Assembly (NCBI RefSeq): GCF_029892565.1 | Contig: NZ_JARXVH010000007.1 | Location: forward strand, 1-64,000 | DNA length: 64,000 nt | Source: Streptomyces pseudovenezuelae | Lineage (GTDB): Bacteria > Actinomycetota > Actinomycetes > Streptomycetales > Streptomycetaceae | Reading direction: 5' to 3' | Part shown: positions 1-8,613 of the stretch, in pieces | Layout: each line of letters begins with the position of its first letter | How positions within the stretch are numbered: the first letter of the stretch is position 1 | Program-made: the position numbers and the translations under genes | The notes under the pieces: model-generated | What the model was told of the DNA's origin: nothing | The model's database searches: none | Seen by the model: the letters and a program-made list of their open reading frames with translations, nothing else

Positions 1-54
1 CACCACAGGTCAGACGGCCATCCACCTGGAATTCCGGTGGCCATCAGCCTGGAC

Positions 55-594
55 TCAACTGGCCGCACACCTGGACTTTGCCACGGCCGCCGTCACGGTG
101 AGCGACTGTGCAGGGACGGCGGTCCAGTCCGGCCGGCCTACGACGGCGACGTGGCCGTGCTCGTGCGCCGCTTCGTCCTGCCAGTCGTCGGGCGGTGCCA
201 TGAGGACACGGAGTGACTGTTCGTCGAGCCACTCCAGGCCCAGAACCTGACGGCCGAGTTCGCGCTCGATGAGAGAGACGACCGCGCCCGCATTGAGGTG
301 CAGAAGTAGTAGCTCGCCCTCGAAGAAGTAGCCACCGTCGTACCTTCCGGTGCCTACCGCAAGCAGCGAACGTCTGGGATGGAAGGCCATCGCGCGTACG
401 GGGAAGCGCGAGCGGATGAGCGCACTGCGGACGAAGGCGCGGCTCTTGTAGACCGCAACCGGGGTGCCTCTGCCGTGCACATCCGTGCCTGCCGCCGCCA
501 GAAGGCCGCGCCGCTCGTCGTGGACGACCAAGAGGGGGTCGCCGATCCCGAGAAATGCCCAGCCATCGGGGGGATGTTCGTTGGAAGCCGCCAT
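55..594 (-). CDS. Hypothetical protein, WD/beta-propeller-like
   Basis: A 179-residue protein of unknown function. It contains segments that look like single beta-propeller blades, such as the stretch around AMAFHPRRSLLAVGTG (about residues 68-83) and a later GLEWLDEQSLRVL strand. No signal peptide or membrane segment is seen. It is short for a full propeller, so it may be a fragment or a partner of the neighbouring divergent gene at 690, which carries one similar blade. The start is the ATG at 594. No catalytic motif is visible. Confidence 0.5.
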   Translation of the reverse strand: MAASNEHPPDGWAFLGIGDPLLVVHDERRGLLAAAGTDVHGRGTPVAVYKSRAFVRSALIRSRFPVRAMAFHPRRSLLAVGTGRYDGGYFFEGELLLLHLNAGAVVSLIERELGRQVLGLEWLDEQSLRVLMAPPDDWQDEAAHEHGHVAVVGRPDWTAVPAQSLTVTAAVAKSRCAAS

Positions 595-689
595 GCCGTG
601 ATCTTCTCAACTGCCGGGTTGCGAGGGCAGGGTGGTCATCGACCCTGGATCATGAAGAGGTGATCAAGCGGCTCAGGAGGGCAGAAGCG

Positions 690-1331
690 GTGGAGCAACC
701 CGTTCGCGAACAGACGCTTTCCGCGTACCAGCGGGCCCTGCGGGATCGACTCCTCGCCGCCCCCGTGATGCCCGCGCCCGAACCCTGGCGGCCCGTCTTC
801 GAGTACAAGTACGGCGTCCCTGTCGGAGGACTTCTCGGGATCGGCTTCGCGACGCACCCCGACAGCGGCCATGACCTGGTGATGGTCGTCTCCAACGACG
901 GTCATGGCCTCTTCGACGCCGTTACCGGGGAGAAGATCGCCAGGGACCGCGACCCCGACCCCGAGGACAGCACCCCCGACGCGGCCGCCGACCTGACCTG
1001 CCCCGGACTGGGCCCGATCGCCGGCAGCCGCGTACACATCGCAGGGCTCTTCGGCGGAGGACTGCACGCCACGACCGGGGACGGCTGGACCCTGGAGGCC
1101 GTCACCCCGGCCTGGCCCAACGATCGTGTGCTGCTCTCGAGTGACGGCGGACTCCCCCACTCCGGCCCGCACGGAGAGCAGTGGTGGCACATCTTCCACT
1201 CCTCGTACTCGGAACTACGAGCCTTCGGCTTCTCTCCCTCCGGGGAGACCATCGCCGTCGCGACGAGCAGCGATGTGTCTCTGTGGACCTGCCGCCCTGA
1301 GCACACCAACGGCAGCGACGTTCAGCGCTGA
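690..1331 (+). CDS. Hypothetical protein with a WD-like C-terminal strand
   Basis: A 213-residue protein of unknown function. I place the start at the GTG at 690 because an AGGAGG ribosome binding site lies at 675-680; the frame is open further upstream. The C-terminus has one WD/propeller-like blade (LRAFGFSPSGETIAVATSSDVSLW) and the N-terminus has another weak one. It is divergent from the similar short gene ending at 594, and the two may have arisen from one propeller protein or act together. No transmembrane segment or signal peptide is seen. Confidence 0.55.
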   Translation: MEQPVREQTLSAYQRALRDRLLAAPVMPAPEPWRPVFEYKYGVPVGGLLGIGFATHPDSGHDLVMVVSNDGHGLFDAVTGEKIARDRDPDPEDSTPDAAADLTCPGLGPIAGSRVHIAGLFGGGLHATTGDGWTLEAVTPAWPNDRVLLSSDGGLPHSGPHGEQWWHIFHSSYSELRAFGFSPSGETIAVATSSDVSLWTCRPEHTNGSDVQR

Positions 1332-1389
1332 CCAGCCCGCGACGCGAGCCCGCGACTGCCCGGGCCACAAGGTCTGCGAACGCGGCCTG

Positions 1390-1785
1390 ATGTGGATCAA
1401 GCCGTCGTTCCTGTGGATGATGTACCGCTGCGGCCGGAGCACGAAGGCAGGTCAGGAGACCGTGCTGGCCGTCGAGATCACCCGCGACGGTTTCGAGTGG
1501 GCGCTGGCTCGTGTCCAGTGGGACCCCGAACGGGACCCGCGCCTGCAACCCCTGCCGCGCCGGTCGCTGCAACTCGGCCTCTCCGGTGAGGCGGTACGCC
1601 GCTACGCGGACGAGTGGACGGTCTCCTTGCGCGACGTGACCCCGCTCGTCCGCGAGATCCATGCTCTTGTCCGTGAGATCCATGCCCTCGTCAGCGACGG
1701 TGACCAGGACTCCGCGGCCCGACTGTTGCACCAGGGAGGCCCTTATCCCGTTGGAGACGAGCTTCCTGCCCATCTACAGGGATGA
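1390..1785 (+). pseudogene. DUF4291 family remnant
   Basis: The translated frame matches the C-terminal two thirds of DUF4291 proteins as I know them: MWIKPSFLWMMYRCG, then a block reading VQWDPERDPRLQPLPRRSLQ, then LSGEAVRRYADEW. The family N-terminus is absent. About 25 residues are also missing between FEWAL and VQWDPERD, where intact members carry a Cys/His-containing loop. Near the end the codons for VREIHAL are tandemly duplicated. There is no credible ribosome binding site. I read this as a decayed copy rather than a working gene; a short expressed protein from ATG 1390 cannot be excluded. Confidence 0.6.
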
Positions 1786-2056
1786 CGGGCTGCTTCGCTC
1801 ACCAGCCGGCTGGACCCGATGAGGGCATATGGCAGCGCTGGCTCGCCGGGGCGGGTGTCCGGCCCGAGTAACACGTCCGAGGCTCAGGCCCGCCAGACCG
1901 CCGCGGCGCCGGGCATCACGTTCGTGGCATCGCGGCCAGGTCCGATGTGGTCTGGGCGATCCGGTTTCACTGGACGTCAGCCTTCCTGGGAACCGCTTTC
2001 AGTCAAACCACCGCTCGGGGGCATGATTCGCCGGCTCTCTCGCCACGATTACAGGC

Positions 2057-2473
2057 ATGGCGACTTCGGGGGCACGGAGCAGTCGACTGGGTGGATTGGG
2101 ACAGTGGTGGGGCGTCATCGCCGCCGCTGTTCTGATCGCCGCCTGGATCAACAGGGCCGCGGGACCTGTGGTCGTCGCGACCCTGTCGGCGGTGGTACTG
2201 ATCTGGTGCTTCTTCCAGGCACCCGTGACATGTGGGGCACCCGTCAGGGGAAGGGAGGACGGTTGCCGGAACAACGCAACCGGACTTCTCATGGGCTGCT
2301 ACATCCGCCAGCATCGGTGGCAGAAGCTGAAGATGCTGATCCTTCGACGGCAAGTACGCGAGTTCTGCTCCGGCCTCTTCTCAGACGGGAAGGCCGCTCT
2401 CGTGACACTGGCCGCAATCGGCAGTTTCCTCTCCGGGCTCATCGCTTTCATCCCTGGCGTGGCTCTGGGCTGA
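2057..2473 (+). CDS. Hypothetical membrane protein with a Cys-containing loop
   Basis: A 138-residue protein with two hydrophobic segments near the N-terminus (about residues 17-52) and one at the C-terminus (about 112-135). Between them is a conserved-looking stretch with three cysteines (TCGAPVRG, GCRNN, GLLMGC) followed by HRWQKLKML. I have seen similar small Streptomyces membrane proteins with this CGAP...CRNN...GLLMGC pattern, but no function is known to me. The cysteines could bind a metal. It stands alone between two decayed or hypothetical regions. Confidence 0.65.
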   Translation: MATSGARSSRLGGLGQWWGVIAAAVLIAAWINRAAGPVVVATLSAVVLIWCFFQAPVTCGAPVRGREDGCRNNATGLLMGCYIRQHRWQKLKMLILRRQVREFCSGLFSDGKAALVTLAAIGSFLSGLIAFIPGVALG

Positions 2474-2530
2474 CCTGTTCACAGGGACTCTGCGAGTCGC
2501 CGGGGCCACCCCGGCGACTCGCCAGCCGCG

Positions 2531-2728
2531 TCAGGCACCACGATCAGCAGCGATCTCGCGCACAGCCCGTGCGCATGCGGCCCACCGCGCTCCATTTCGG
2601 GTGCGCACCACCTTGACCGGCGGCTCCGCACAAGGCTTGCCGTGCCACGTGCACCGGGCTTCCCGAAAGGACACGCTCTTGGGGTCAAGCCCTTCGGGAA
2701 AGTCCGGCCACTCGTCAACCGACGTCAT
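2531..2728 (-). CDS. Small hypothetical protein
   Basis: A 65-residue reading frame starting at ATG 2728. It contains three cysteines and a CTWHGKPC motif that could bind a metal. The composition (few Arg-rich shadow-frame repeats, sensible hydrophobic and charged mix) looks like a real small protein, but there is no family that I recognise and the ribosome binding site is weak. Confidence 0.4.
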   Translation of the reverse strand: MTSVDEWPDFPEGLDPKSVSFREARCTWHGKPCAEPPVKVVRTRNGARWAACARAVREIAADRGA

Positions 2729-2782
2729 GCCGTGAGGCTAGTCATTGCCTGGGCACCACACAGCGGTTTCGCGCGAGCATCG

Positions 2783-3463
2783 CTAGACAGGCACGGGCAT
2801 GTCGTCGGCTCCGTCCCGGACCGGGCTGACGGACACGGCGACGTAGCGGAACTCGCCCCCTGCTCCGTCCAGTTCGGAATACGGCTCCCAATCGAGGGGA
2901 TACGCGCCCCGCAACGTGCACGTGTTCGGCTTATAGGTGCCCTCGGCCCACAACAGCGTGCCGGCGAGTTCACGACCCTGGTGGATCCTGAAGTCCCGAT
3001 CCCGAGTCTGCGCCCGGCCGGGGCCAGGTGGTGTCCACAGGGACGCATCGTTGGTCAGCATGATGGCCAGACCGTTCTGGTCCGACCGGCGGCAGAAGCG
3101 TTCCAGCCGGGCTATGTCCCGAACGAAGTGCAAACGGGCGAGGTCTGTGGCGGCATGCCCCTTCAAGGCGTAGTCCTCGGCCGGAGTGCCTACCGCGCCT
3201 GCCCATGTCCGGGTGAAGTACTTGAACTCGATCGCTGTACGGGCCGAGGGACCGATGCACAGGAGGTCCAGGTATTCGCTCCTGCCCGACAGCCTCTGCG
3301 GTACCTCAAGCCGGGAGCGCACGTCCGGCGTCAACTCCCACAACACCCGGGCGAAACTGTGCTGAAGGTCGGCCTCGGAGTGGAACACCGGTCTGTGCCG
3401 ACTCAGTTGCTCGATGACGTCGCCCAGTGAGATCTGCCCGGCGATAGTCGTGTCCGCGTCCAT
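2783..3463 (-). CDS. Hypothetical protein with PD-(D/E)XK-like nuclease pattern
   Basis: A 226-residue soluble protein. Around residues 60-85 it has SEYLDLLCIG, a short gap, then AIEFKYFTR, which is the spacing of an acidic residue followed by (D/E)-x-K in PD-(D/E)XK nuclease folds (YLDLL...IEFKY). An upstream conserved Glu (SEADLQHSF) could complete the site. Similar patterns are found in restriction endonuclease-like and defence-associated proteins, so a nuclease role is inferred, not shown. I prefer the ATG at 3463 (AAGG lies 6-9 nt upstream); a GTG at 3478 and longer starts to 3649 are open. No methylase lies beside it. Confidence 0.55.
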   Translation of the reverse strand: MDADTTIAGQISLGDVIEQLSRHRPVFHSEADLQHSFARVLWELTPDVRSRLEVPQRLSGRSEYLDLLCIGPSARTAIEFKYFTRTWAGAVGTPAEDYALKGHAATDLARLHFVRDIARLERFCRRSDQNGLAIMLTNDASLWTPPGPGRAQTRDRDFRIHQGRELAGTLLWAEGTYKPNTCTLRGAYPLDWEPYSELDGAGGEFRYVAVSVSPVRDGADDMPVPV

Positions 3464-3728
3464 CGGTGCCTTGGTCACCGTGCCATTGAAGTGGTTTCTC
3501 AACGGAACTCTCAAGACACGGCACCCCTTTGTTCTGGCATGGGCGAGCTGGGTTCTCCTGTCCGATCGGCGTCGCCACGGCGGAGAGCCGACGGCTTCCT
3601 GGGCCCGATTGGGCTCGCCCGGAGCCGGTTGGGCTTCTGGGAATCGCACTTATTGCGCATGTTCCTCCCTCCCCGTACCCGCTAGCGTCCCGGAGACGGG
3701 ACCCGCGCTTCTTCGGACGTTTCTGCGC

Positions 3729-4822
3729 GTGTGTGGTGCGGTCGGACTTGTTCTGGCTCTGAGTGAACCGGCTTTGGCGTCCTCGGCAGTGGCGAGAGGG
3801 CACCCTGTGGCATCGCCCTCGTGGCGCTTCACGCCGACCGCCACGGGCAACACCTTGATTTCGGTCGCCGTCGTGGACCACTCCTCCGTCTGGGCGGCCG
3901 GTGACGGGTTCAGGGGGTGGCGGGCGGTGCTGTGGTGCGGAGTGTGGATGGAGGGCGTTCCTCGCAGGACGTGACTCCTCCGGGAGGGGCGGGTGAGGAG
4001 TTTCGGGACGTCGAGGCGTTCGATCGTGATCATGCGCTCGTGCCGGCGCTGAACAACGGGGCAACCGGAGAGCCTCCGCGGATCTATCGGACGGTTGACG
4101 GCGGGGCCAGTTGGCAGCAGGTGTTTCGCGCCGCGGATCCGGACGCGTTCTTCTCGTGCATGGCCTTCTTCGACCATCAGCGCGGCCTCGTCGTGGGTGA
4201 TGCTGTCGGAAGCAAGTTCCCTCTCCTCGAAACCGTTGACGGTGGCCGGAGTTGGCACCCGACGTCCGTCGGAGGGATGCCCGACACGGCGCCCGGCGCA
4301 GGTGCACTGGCGACCGGCACGTGTCTGGTCACCAGCGGCCGGCATGACGCGTGGTTCGGGACGACCGAGGTCAGCGGTGGTGGACACAACCCGCAGGTGT
4401 TCCACAGCCGGGACGGCGGGAGGAACTGGGCGGTGACCGGGACGCCGATATCCCGTGCGCCGGCGAACATCGCCTCGCTGTCCTTCCGGAATCCGAGGGA
4501 CGGCCTGGCGGTGGGCGGCAGCTTCGACCGGGGGCAAGCGATCGATCTGGGTGCGGTCGCCCGTACGTACGACGGGGGCAGTTCGTGGGCGCTCGGTGGT
4601 ACGCCGGCTGGCTTCAAGAACGGCGTTACGTGGATACCCGGCCGTCGGAACACCGCGATCGCCGTCGGTCCGGACGGGAGCGATGTCACGACCGACGGTG
4701 GGCGCACCTGGTCCCGTTTCGACCACACGCTCCTGCTGGGCATCAACTGTTCACCGCACGCGGGCTGTTGGGCCGTCGGTGAGGGCGGATTGGCGGCTCG
4801 GCTCGTATTTCCGCGGTATTGA
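3729..4822 (+). pseudogene. Frameshifted exported sialidase/BNR-like beta-propeller protein
   Basis: Two frames make one protein. The upstream part encodes a hydrophobic export signal (GAVGLVLALSEPALAS) and a first blade ending WAAGDG near 3905. Homology-like sequence then continues in another frame from GTG 3917 with VVRSVDGGRS, and three or more repeats of the type YRTVDGGASW, LETVDGGRSW, FHSRDGGRNW and TTDGGRTW follow to the stop at 4822. These Asp-box/BNR repeats are typical of exported beta-propellers. The break lies in a G-rich run at about 3905-3917, so it may be a slippage mutation or a sequencing error. The exact start is unclear; 3729 (GTG) is a guess. Confidence 0.6.
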
Positions 4823-4950
4823 TCCTTTGGCGGTTCAGTGACCGCTCACTGCGCTGTCTCGCGGCACCTCCCAAAACGTCAACTGTCAAGCATTTCGGCC
4901 AGGTTCATAAAGTAGGGCGACCTCATCCTCCCCGCCCTACCATCCCCCAC

Positions 4951-5895
4951 ATGCTGATTCGTCGGACATTGCGGATGATCATCGTGCTCGCTGTGGCTCT
5001 CGCCGGAGCGATCGGGGGTGGGGTGGGGACGGCGCAGGCCGAGGGGAACCGGGCCTCGTACGATCGGCAGTTGTTGTTCTACAACCACAGCTATGGGGTG
5101 CTCGATCGGGAGACCGCCGACGCCATCGAACACTCCGCCTACCTGCGGGAGTTCGCCAACTTCGAGGTGCGGACCACGACCGGTGCCGGCGGGCAGACCT
5201 GGACCGGCCGGTATCTGATGGGCCGCGAGAGCTACCTGGAACTGTTCGGGGTCGGTGACCTCGCTGGCCAGGACGGTGCCTTCGGATCCGCCGGGCTGGG
5301 TCTGTCGACCGAGCGGGCGGGGGATCTGGCGACGGTCACCGAGCGGCTGAAGAGCGAGGGGGTCGCCGACCCCATCGAGTTCCTCCAGACCCGGGACTTC
5401 GGTGACGGGGTGCCCGTGCCGTGGTTCGACGCCATCCTCACCGACACCCAGTACGACGCCTTCGGTGCCTGGGCGATGGAGTACCGGCCGGAGTACTTCG
5501 CCGATCCTCGCGGCAAGACCGAGCCGCCGAGTTCTCCCGGTGACGTCGGCCGGGAGCGCTACCTCTCCGACGACTACCGCACCCACCTGATGCGTGACGT
5601 GACCTCCGTACGCATCGCGGTCACCGCGGCCGACCTCGCCGAAACCGTGCCGCTGCTGCGGGCCGGCGGGTTCACCGTCAAGAACGTGTCGGGCGGTGGC
5701 GTCGTCGCGGAGGGGGGCGGCACCACGATTCGGTTCGACTCCGTCCCGCACGAGCAAGTGGCGTACGAGCGGGTCGAGATGTCGCTCAACCGGCCCGTGA
5801 AGGACCGGCACGTGGAGCGGATCGGCAACTCGACCCTCACCGTCGGCCCCGGCAGCCGGGCGGTGTGGACGTTCGCCGACCACGACACCCCGTAG
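4951..5895 (+). CDS. Exported DUF5829 family protein
   Basis: A 314-residue protein that begins with a signal peptide (RRTLRMIIVLAVALAGAIGG, cleavage after about residue 30). The body starts with RQLLFYNHSYGVLDRET, which I recognise as the DUF5829 pattern of Streptomyces. The fold is probably related to vicinal-oxygen-chelate proteins (His in the first strand and two similar halves), but no activity is known to me. The start is ATG 4951; a TACCAT -10-like box lies 7 nt upstream and no Shine-Dalgarno is seen, so the transcript may be leaderless. A strong hairpin follows. Confidence 0.7.
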   Translation: MLIRRTLRMIIVLAVALAGAIGGGVGTAQAEGNRASYDRQLLFYNHSYGVLDRETADAIEHSAYLREFANFEVRTTTGAGGQTWTGRYLMGRESYLELFGVGDLAGQDGAFGSAGLGLSTERAGDLATVTERLKSEGVADPIEFLQTRDFGDGVPVPWFDAILTDTQYDAFGAWAMEYRPEYFADPRGKTEPPSSPGDVGRERYLSDDYRTHLMRDVTSVRIAVTAADLAETVPLLRAGGFTVKNVSGGGVVAEGGGTTIRFDSVPHEQVAYERVEMSLNRPVKDRHVERIGNSTLTVGPGSRAVWTFADHDTP

Positions 5896-5921
5896 ACAGG
5901 TAGAGAGCTCGGTAGACAGTG

Positions 5922-5950
5922 GGTGCGCTCCCTCGGCGAGGGGGCGCACC
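5922..5950. terminator. Intrinsic terminator hairpin
   Basis: The arms at 5922-5934 and 5938-5950 (GGTGCGCTCCCTC and its complement, with one G-T wobble) enclose a 3-nt loop. It begins 27 bases after the stop of the DUF5829 gene and probably ends that transcript. Confidence 0.7.
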
Positions 5951-6089
5951 TTCACGTCTGGACAACCGGGGCCGGCCGGGCGTCACACGGTTTCGCGGGT
6001 GTTCCGGGGTCTTGTGGCGGGCCGGCGTTGTCAGAGCTTCCGCATACGCTCGGTCTCCTTCGAGGGTGGGGATTGGTGGAGCGGACGAC

Positions 6090-6821
6090 ATGAGTTTCGA
6101 TCTTGCGGTGTGGTACGAACCCGGGCGGATCTCGGCGTCGTTGGCGGCCGAGAAGTACAAGTCGCTGTGTGACAGCAGCACTTCGGCGGCGGGGGTTGTC
6201 GTGAGCGACGCGGTGACCGCGTTCCATCGGGCGCTGGTCGTGGACTTTCCTGAGCTGTCGGACTCGGCGGCGGACTCCCCTCGGGTCGAGGCGTCCCCGT
6301 GGACGTCGGGTCTCGATGTGTCCGACGCTCACGTGATCATGCCGATCTCGTGGGGCCGGGCCGATGAGATCGCGCCCGCGGTACTCGCCCTCGCCGGCCG
6401 GCACGGGTTGGTCTGTTTCGACCCGCAAGCCGAGGTGCTCCACCTTCCGCCCGCGCTGCGCGAAGCGAATGGACTGGGCGGAACGGATGGAGCGGGGGTC
6501 TTGCGCCTTCAGCCGTGCGTCGGGCTGAATGTCGAGGGCCCCGACCTCGACGTGATCGACCGTGCCGTGCGCCAACTGTCGGCTGACAACTGGTTCCTGA
6601 TCCTTGAGAAGCCCGAGGGCCGCTACGTCCAGGTCGGCCAAGGCCCCAACGCAGGTGTGAACGCAGGCGAGTTCGCCGTCGAGCATCGGGACGGTTCGAT
6701 GGAGCGGCACTACCGCTGCGTCCTCAGCGACGAGGATCAAGTGGCCGTCATCTTCGCCGAGTTCGCGTCAGGTGCGGAGGCCTGGAGCGTCGATGTGCGC
6801 TGGGAGAGAATGTGGGGGTAG
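6090..6821 (+). CDS. Conserved hypothetical protein
   Basis: A 243-residue soluble protein beginning MSFDLAVWYEP, from ATG 6090 with GGTGGAG as a possible ribosome binding site. The N-terminal and C-terminal halves look like separate alpha/beta domains. The C-terminal half (NWFLILEK through VRWERMW) is faintly like Imm1-type immunity proteins in its strand pattern, but I see no toxin gene nearby and do not claim that function. Its 3' end overlaps the convergent regulator gene by 54 bases. Confidence 0.6.
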   Translation: MSFDLAVWYEPGRISASLAAEKYKSLCDSSTSAAGVVVSDAVTAFHRALVVDFPELSDSAADSPRVEASPWTSGLDVSDAHVIMPISWGRADEIAPAVLALAGRHGLVCFDPQAEVLHLPPALREANGLGGTDGAGVLRLQPCVGLNVEGPDLDVIDRAVRQLSADNWFLILEKPEGRYVQVGQGPNAGVNAGEFAVEHRDGSMERHYRCVLSDEDQVAVIFAEFASGAEAWSVDVRWERMWG

Positions 6822-7700
6822 CGACATGACCGCTTGGGCGCTGTCGAAATAGATCACCAACGTCTGCTCCGGCTGCTCCGCCAGGTGGAACGCCGTGTAC
6901 GCGTACTCGACCGCGCCGCGTCTCGGGTGCCGTAGCCGCTTGCGACCGCTGCGACGGGCTTGCACCTCGTACTGGGGCCACCAGGTCCGTACCTCCGCGC
7001 TGCCCTGCTTCAGGTCTTCGATCAGGCGGGTGTAGCGGGGGTCGTCGGGGTGGCGGGCGGTCAGGGTGCGGAGGCGGGCGAGGAGGCCGCGGGCCTCGGG
7101 TTCCCAGTCGACGAGGATGTGGCGGGCGGTCGGTTCGAGGAAGACCCAGCGGACGAAGTTGGCCGGCGGGTCGGCGCCTTCGGTATCGCCGACACCCGTA
7201 CCCGTACCTGAGCCCTCGCCCTCCCCCTCACCCACACCCACACCCGCGATGAGCCCCGGGAACAGTTCCTCCGCCGCCCTGTTGTGGCTGAGCACGTCGT
7301 AGTTGCCCGCGATGACGTACGCCGGGTGCGGCTGGAGCAGGAGGGGGACGGCTGCGACCTCCGGTGTGAGCGATTCGCGTTCCTCGGGCTCGGGCAACGG
7401 GCGTCCGTGGCCGGCGAGTTGGAGGAGGTGGGTGCGCTCGTGGTCGTTGAGTCGTAGTGCCGTGGCGAGGGCGGTCAGGACCTGTTCGGAGGCGCGGACG
7501 TCTCGGCCCTGTTCGAGGTACGTGTACCAGGTGGCGCTCATGCCGGCCAGCAGTGCCAGTTCCTCCCGGCGGAGGCCCGGCGTGCGGCGGCGGCCCGTCA
7601 GGGGCAGGCCGACCTCGTCGGGGGTGAGCCGCTCTCGGCGACTGCGCAGGAAGGCGCCCAGCTGACGGCGTCGGTCCGGGTGGGCGGGCTGGTTCGGCAT
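6768..7700 (-). CDS. MmyB-type XRE transcriptional regulator
   Basis: A 310-residue regulator. The N-terminal helix-turn-helix spans about residues 10-80 (LGAFLRSRRERLTP, PGLRREELALLAGMSATWYTYLEQGRD). The C-terminal part is the MmyB-like ligand-binding domain (about 105-290), with the expected FVRWVFLEP, WEPEARGLLARLR and RHPRRGAVEYAY signatures. An unusual Gly/Glu/Thr-rich low-complexity loop (about 155-175) interrupts this domain. The start is ATG 7700, with GGGAG about 11 nt upstream. It is divergent from an SDR oxidoreductase, the common arrangement for this family, so it probably controls that gene in response to a small ligand. Confidence 0.85.
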   Translation of the reverse strand: MPNQPAHPDRRRQLGAFLRSRRERLTPDEVGLPLTGRRRTPGLRREELALLAGMSATWYTYLEQGRDVRASEQVLTALATALRLNDHERTHLLQLAGHGRPLPEPEERESLTPEVAAVPLLLQPHPAYVIAGNYDVLSHNRAAEELFPGLIAGVGVGEGEGEGSGTGTGVGDTEGADPPANFVRWVFLEPTARHILVDWEPEARGLLARLRTLTARHPDDPRYTRLIEDLKQGSAEVRTWWPQYEVQARRSGRKRLRHPRRGAVEYAYTAFHLAEQPEQTLVIYFDSAQAVMSLPPHSLPAHIDAPGLRT

Positions 7701-7720
7701 GGCGGATGGCACTCCCAGTA

Positions 7721-7740
7721 CCAGAATAAGTTGATTCTGG
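7721..7740. promoter_or_regulatory. Candidate operator of the MmyB-type regulator
   Basis: An inverted repeat CCAGAAT-N6-ATTCTGG lies between the divergent regulator (start 7700) and SDR gene (start 7836). It is AT-rich against its surroundings and is flanked by near-symmetric GTA/TAC bases. A TTGATT hexamer inside it could be a -35 box for the SDR gene. Binding is inferred from position and symmetry. Confidence 0.6.
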
Positions 7741-7835
7741 ATACCAGGCTAAATCATGAGGAGAGTGGTGTCAGCGGCGCAGCAGCACAGCGCCGCCGAC
7801 CGAACGACAGAACCGACCAACGAGAGGACGACACC

Positions 7836-8573
7836 ATGTCTGGAATTGCGGGGAAGGTCGTGGCGATCACAGGCGCGAGCGGCGGCATCGGCGAGGCCAC
7901 CGCCCTGCTGCTCGCCGAGCGCGGCGCCCGGCTCGTCCTCGGCGCACGCCGGGACGAACAGCTCGCGGAGGTGGTGGCGCGGATCGAGAAGGCGGGCGGT
8001 ACGGCTGTACACCTCCGTACCGACGTCACCCGGCCCGGCGACCTGCACGCCCTCGTCGCGCTGGCCCGCGACCGCTTCGGCCGGCTCGACGTGCTCGTCG
8101 GCAACGCGGGCGTCGGCACCATCTCGCCCCTCGACGACCTGCGCGTCGAGGAGTGGAACCGGATGGTCGACGTGAACGTTAAGGGCGTACTGCACGGGAT
8201 CGGTGCCGCGCTGCCGGTCTTCCGGGCGCAGGGCAGCGGGCACTTCGTCACCGTCGCCTCCACCGCCGCGTTCCGTGTCGCGCCGGCGATGGCCGTCTAC
8301 GCCGGCACCAAGGTGGCGGTACGGGCCATCTGCGAGGGGCTGCGGCAGGAGGCCGGCGCGGGGCTGCGGGTGACCACCGTCTCCCCCGGCATGACCGCGA
8401 CCGGCTTCGCCGAGGCCTCCTCCAACAGCCAGGTCAGGGCGGACATCACGAAGATGCGGGACGAGTTCGCGATCCCGGCCGACGCGATCGCCCGCGCCAT
8501 CGCGTTCGCCGTCGAACAGCCCGACGAGGTCGACGTCAACGAGATCGTCGTACGCCCCACGGCCCAGAGCTGA
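7836..8573 (+). CDS. SDR family NAD(P)-dependent oxidoreductase
   Basis: A classical short-chain dehydrogenase of 245 residues. The cofactor motif TGASGGIG is at residues 12-19, NAG at 90-92, catalytic Ser about 142, Tyr155 and Lys159 (YAGTK), and the PG motif of the substrate region follows. The basic residues after the second strand (ARR) suggest NADP(H). The substrate is unknown. The start is ATG 7836 with an AGAGGACG ribosome binding site. The divergent MmyB-type regulator probably controls it, as is common for these gene pairs in actinomycetes. Confidence 0.9.
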   Translation: MSGIAGKVVAITGASGGIGEATALLLAERGARLVLGARRDEQLAEVVARIEKAGGTAVHLRTDVTRPGDLHALVALARDRFGRLDVLVGNAGVGTISPLDDLRVEEWNRMVDVNVKGVLHGIGAALPVFRAQGSGHFVTVASTAAFRVAPAMAVYAGTKVAVRAICEGLRQEAGAGLRVTTVSPGMTATGFAEASSNSQVRADITKMRDEFAIPADAIARAIAFAVEQPDEVDVNEIVVRPTAQS

Positions 8574-8613
8574 CCCCTCCGACGGCGACCACGCACCGGG
8601 GCGTGCCGGCACG

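Noticed and set aside
6090..6821. Toxin-immunity (Imm1-type) protein
   Set aside because: Similarity is only a vague strand pattern and there is no toxin or secretion gene nearby, so I left it as hypothetical.
8600..8613. CGTGCCGGCACG palindrome as a terminator
   Set aside because: A self-complementary 12-mer without a loop or T run; too weak to call.
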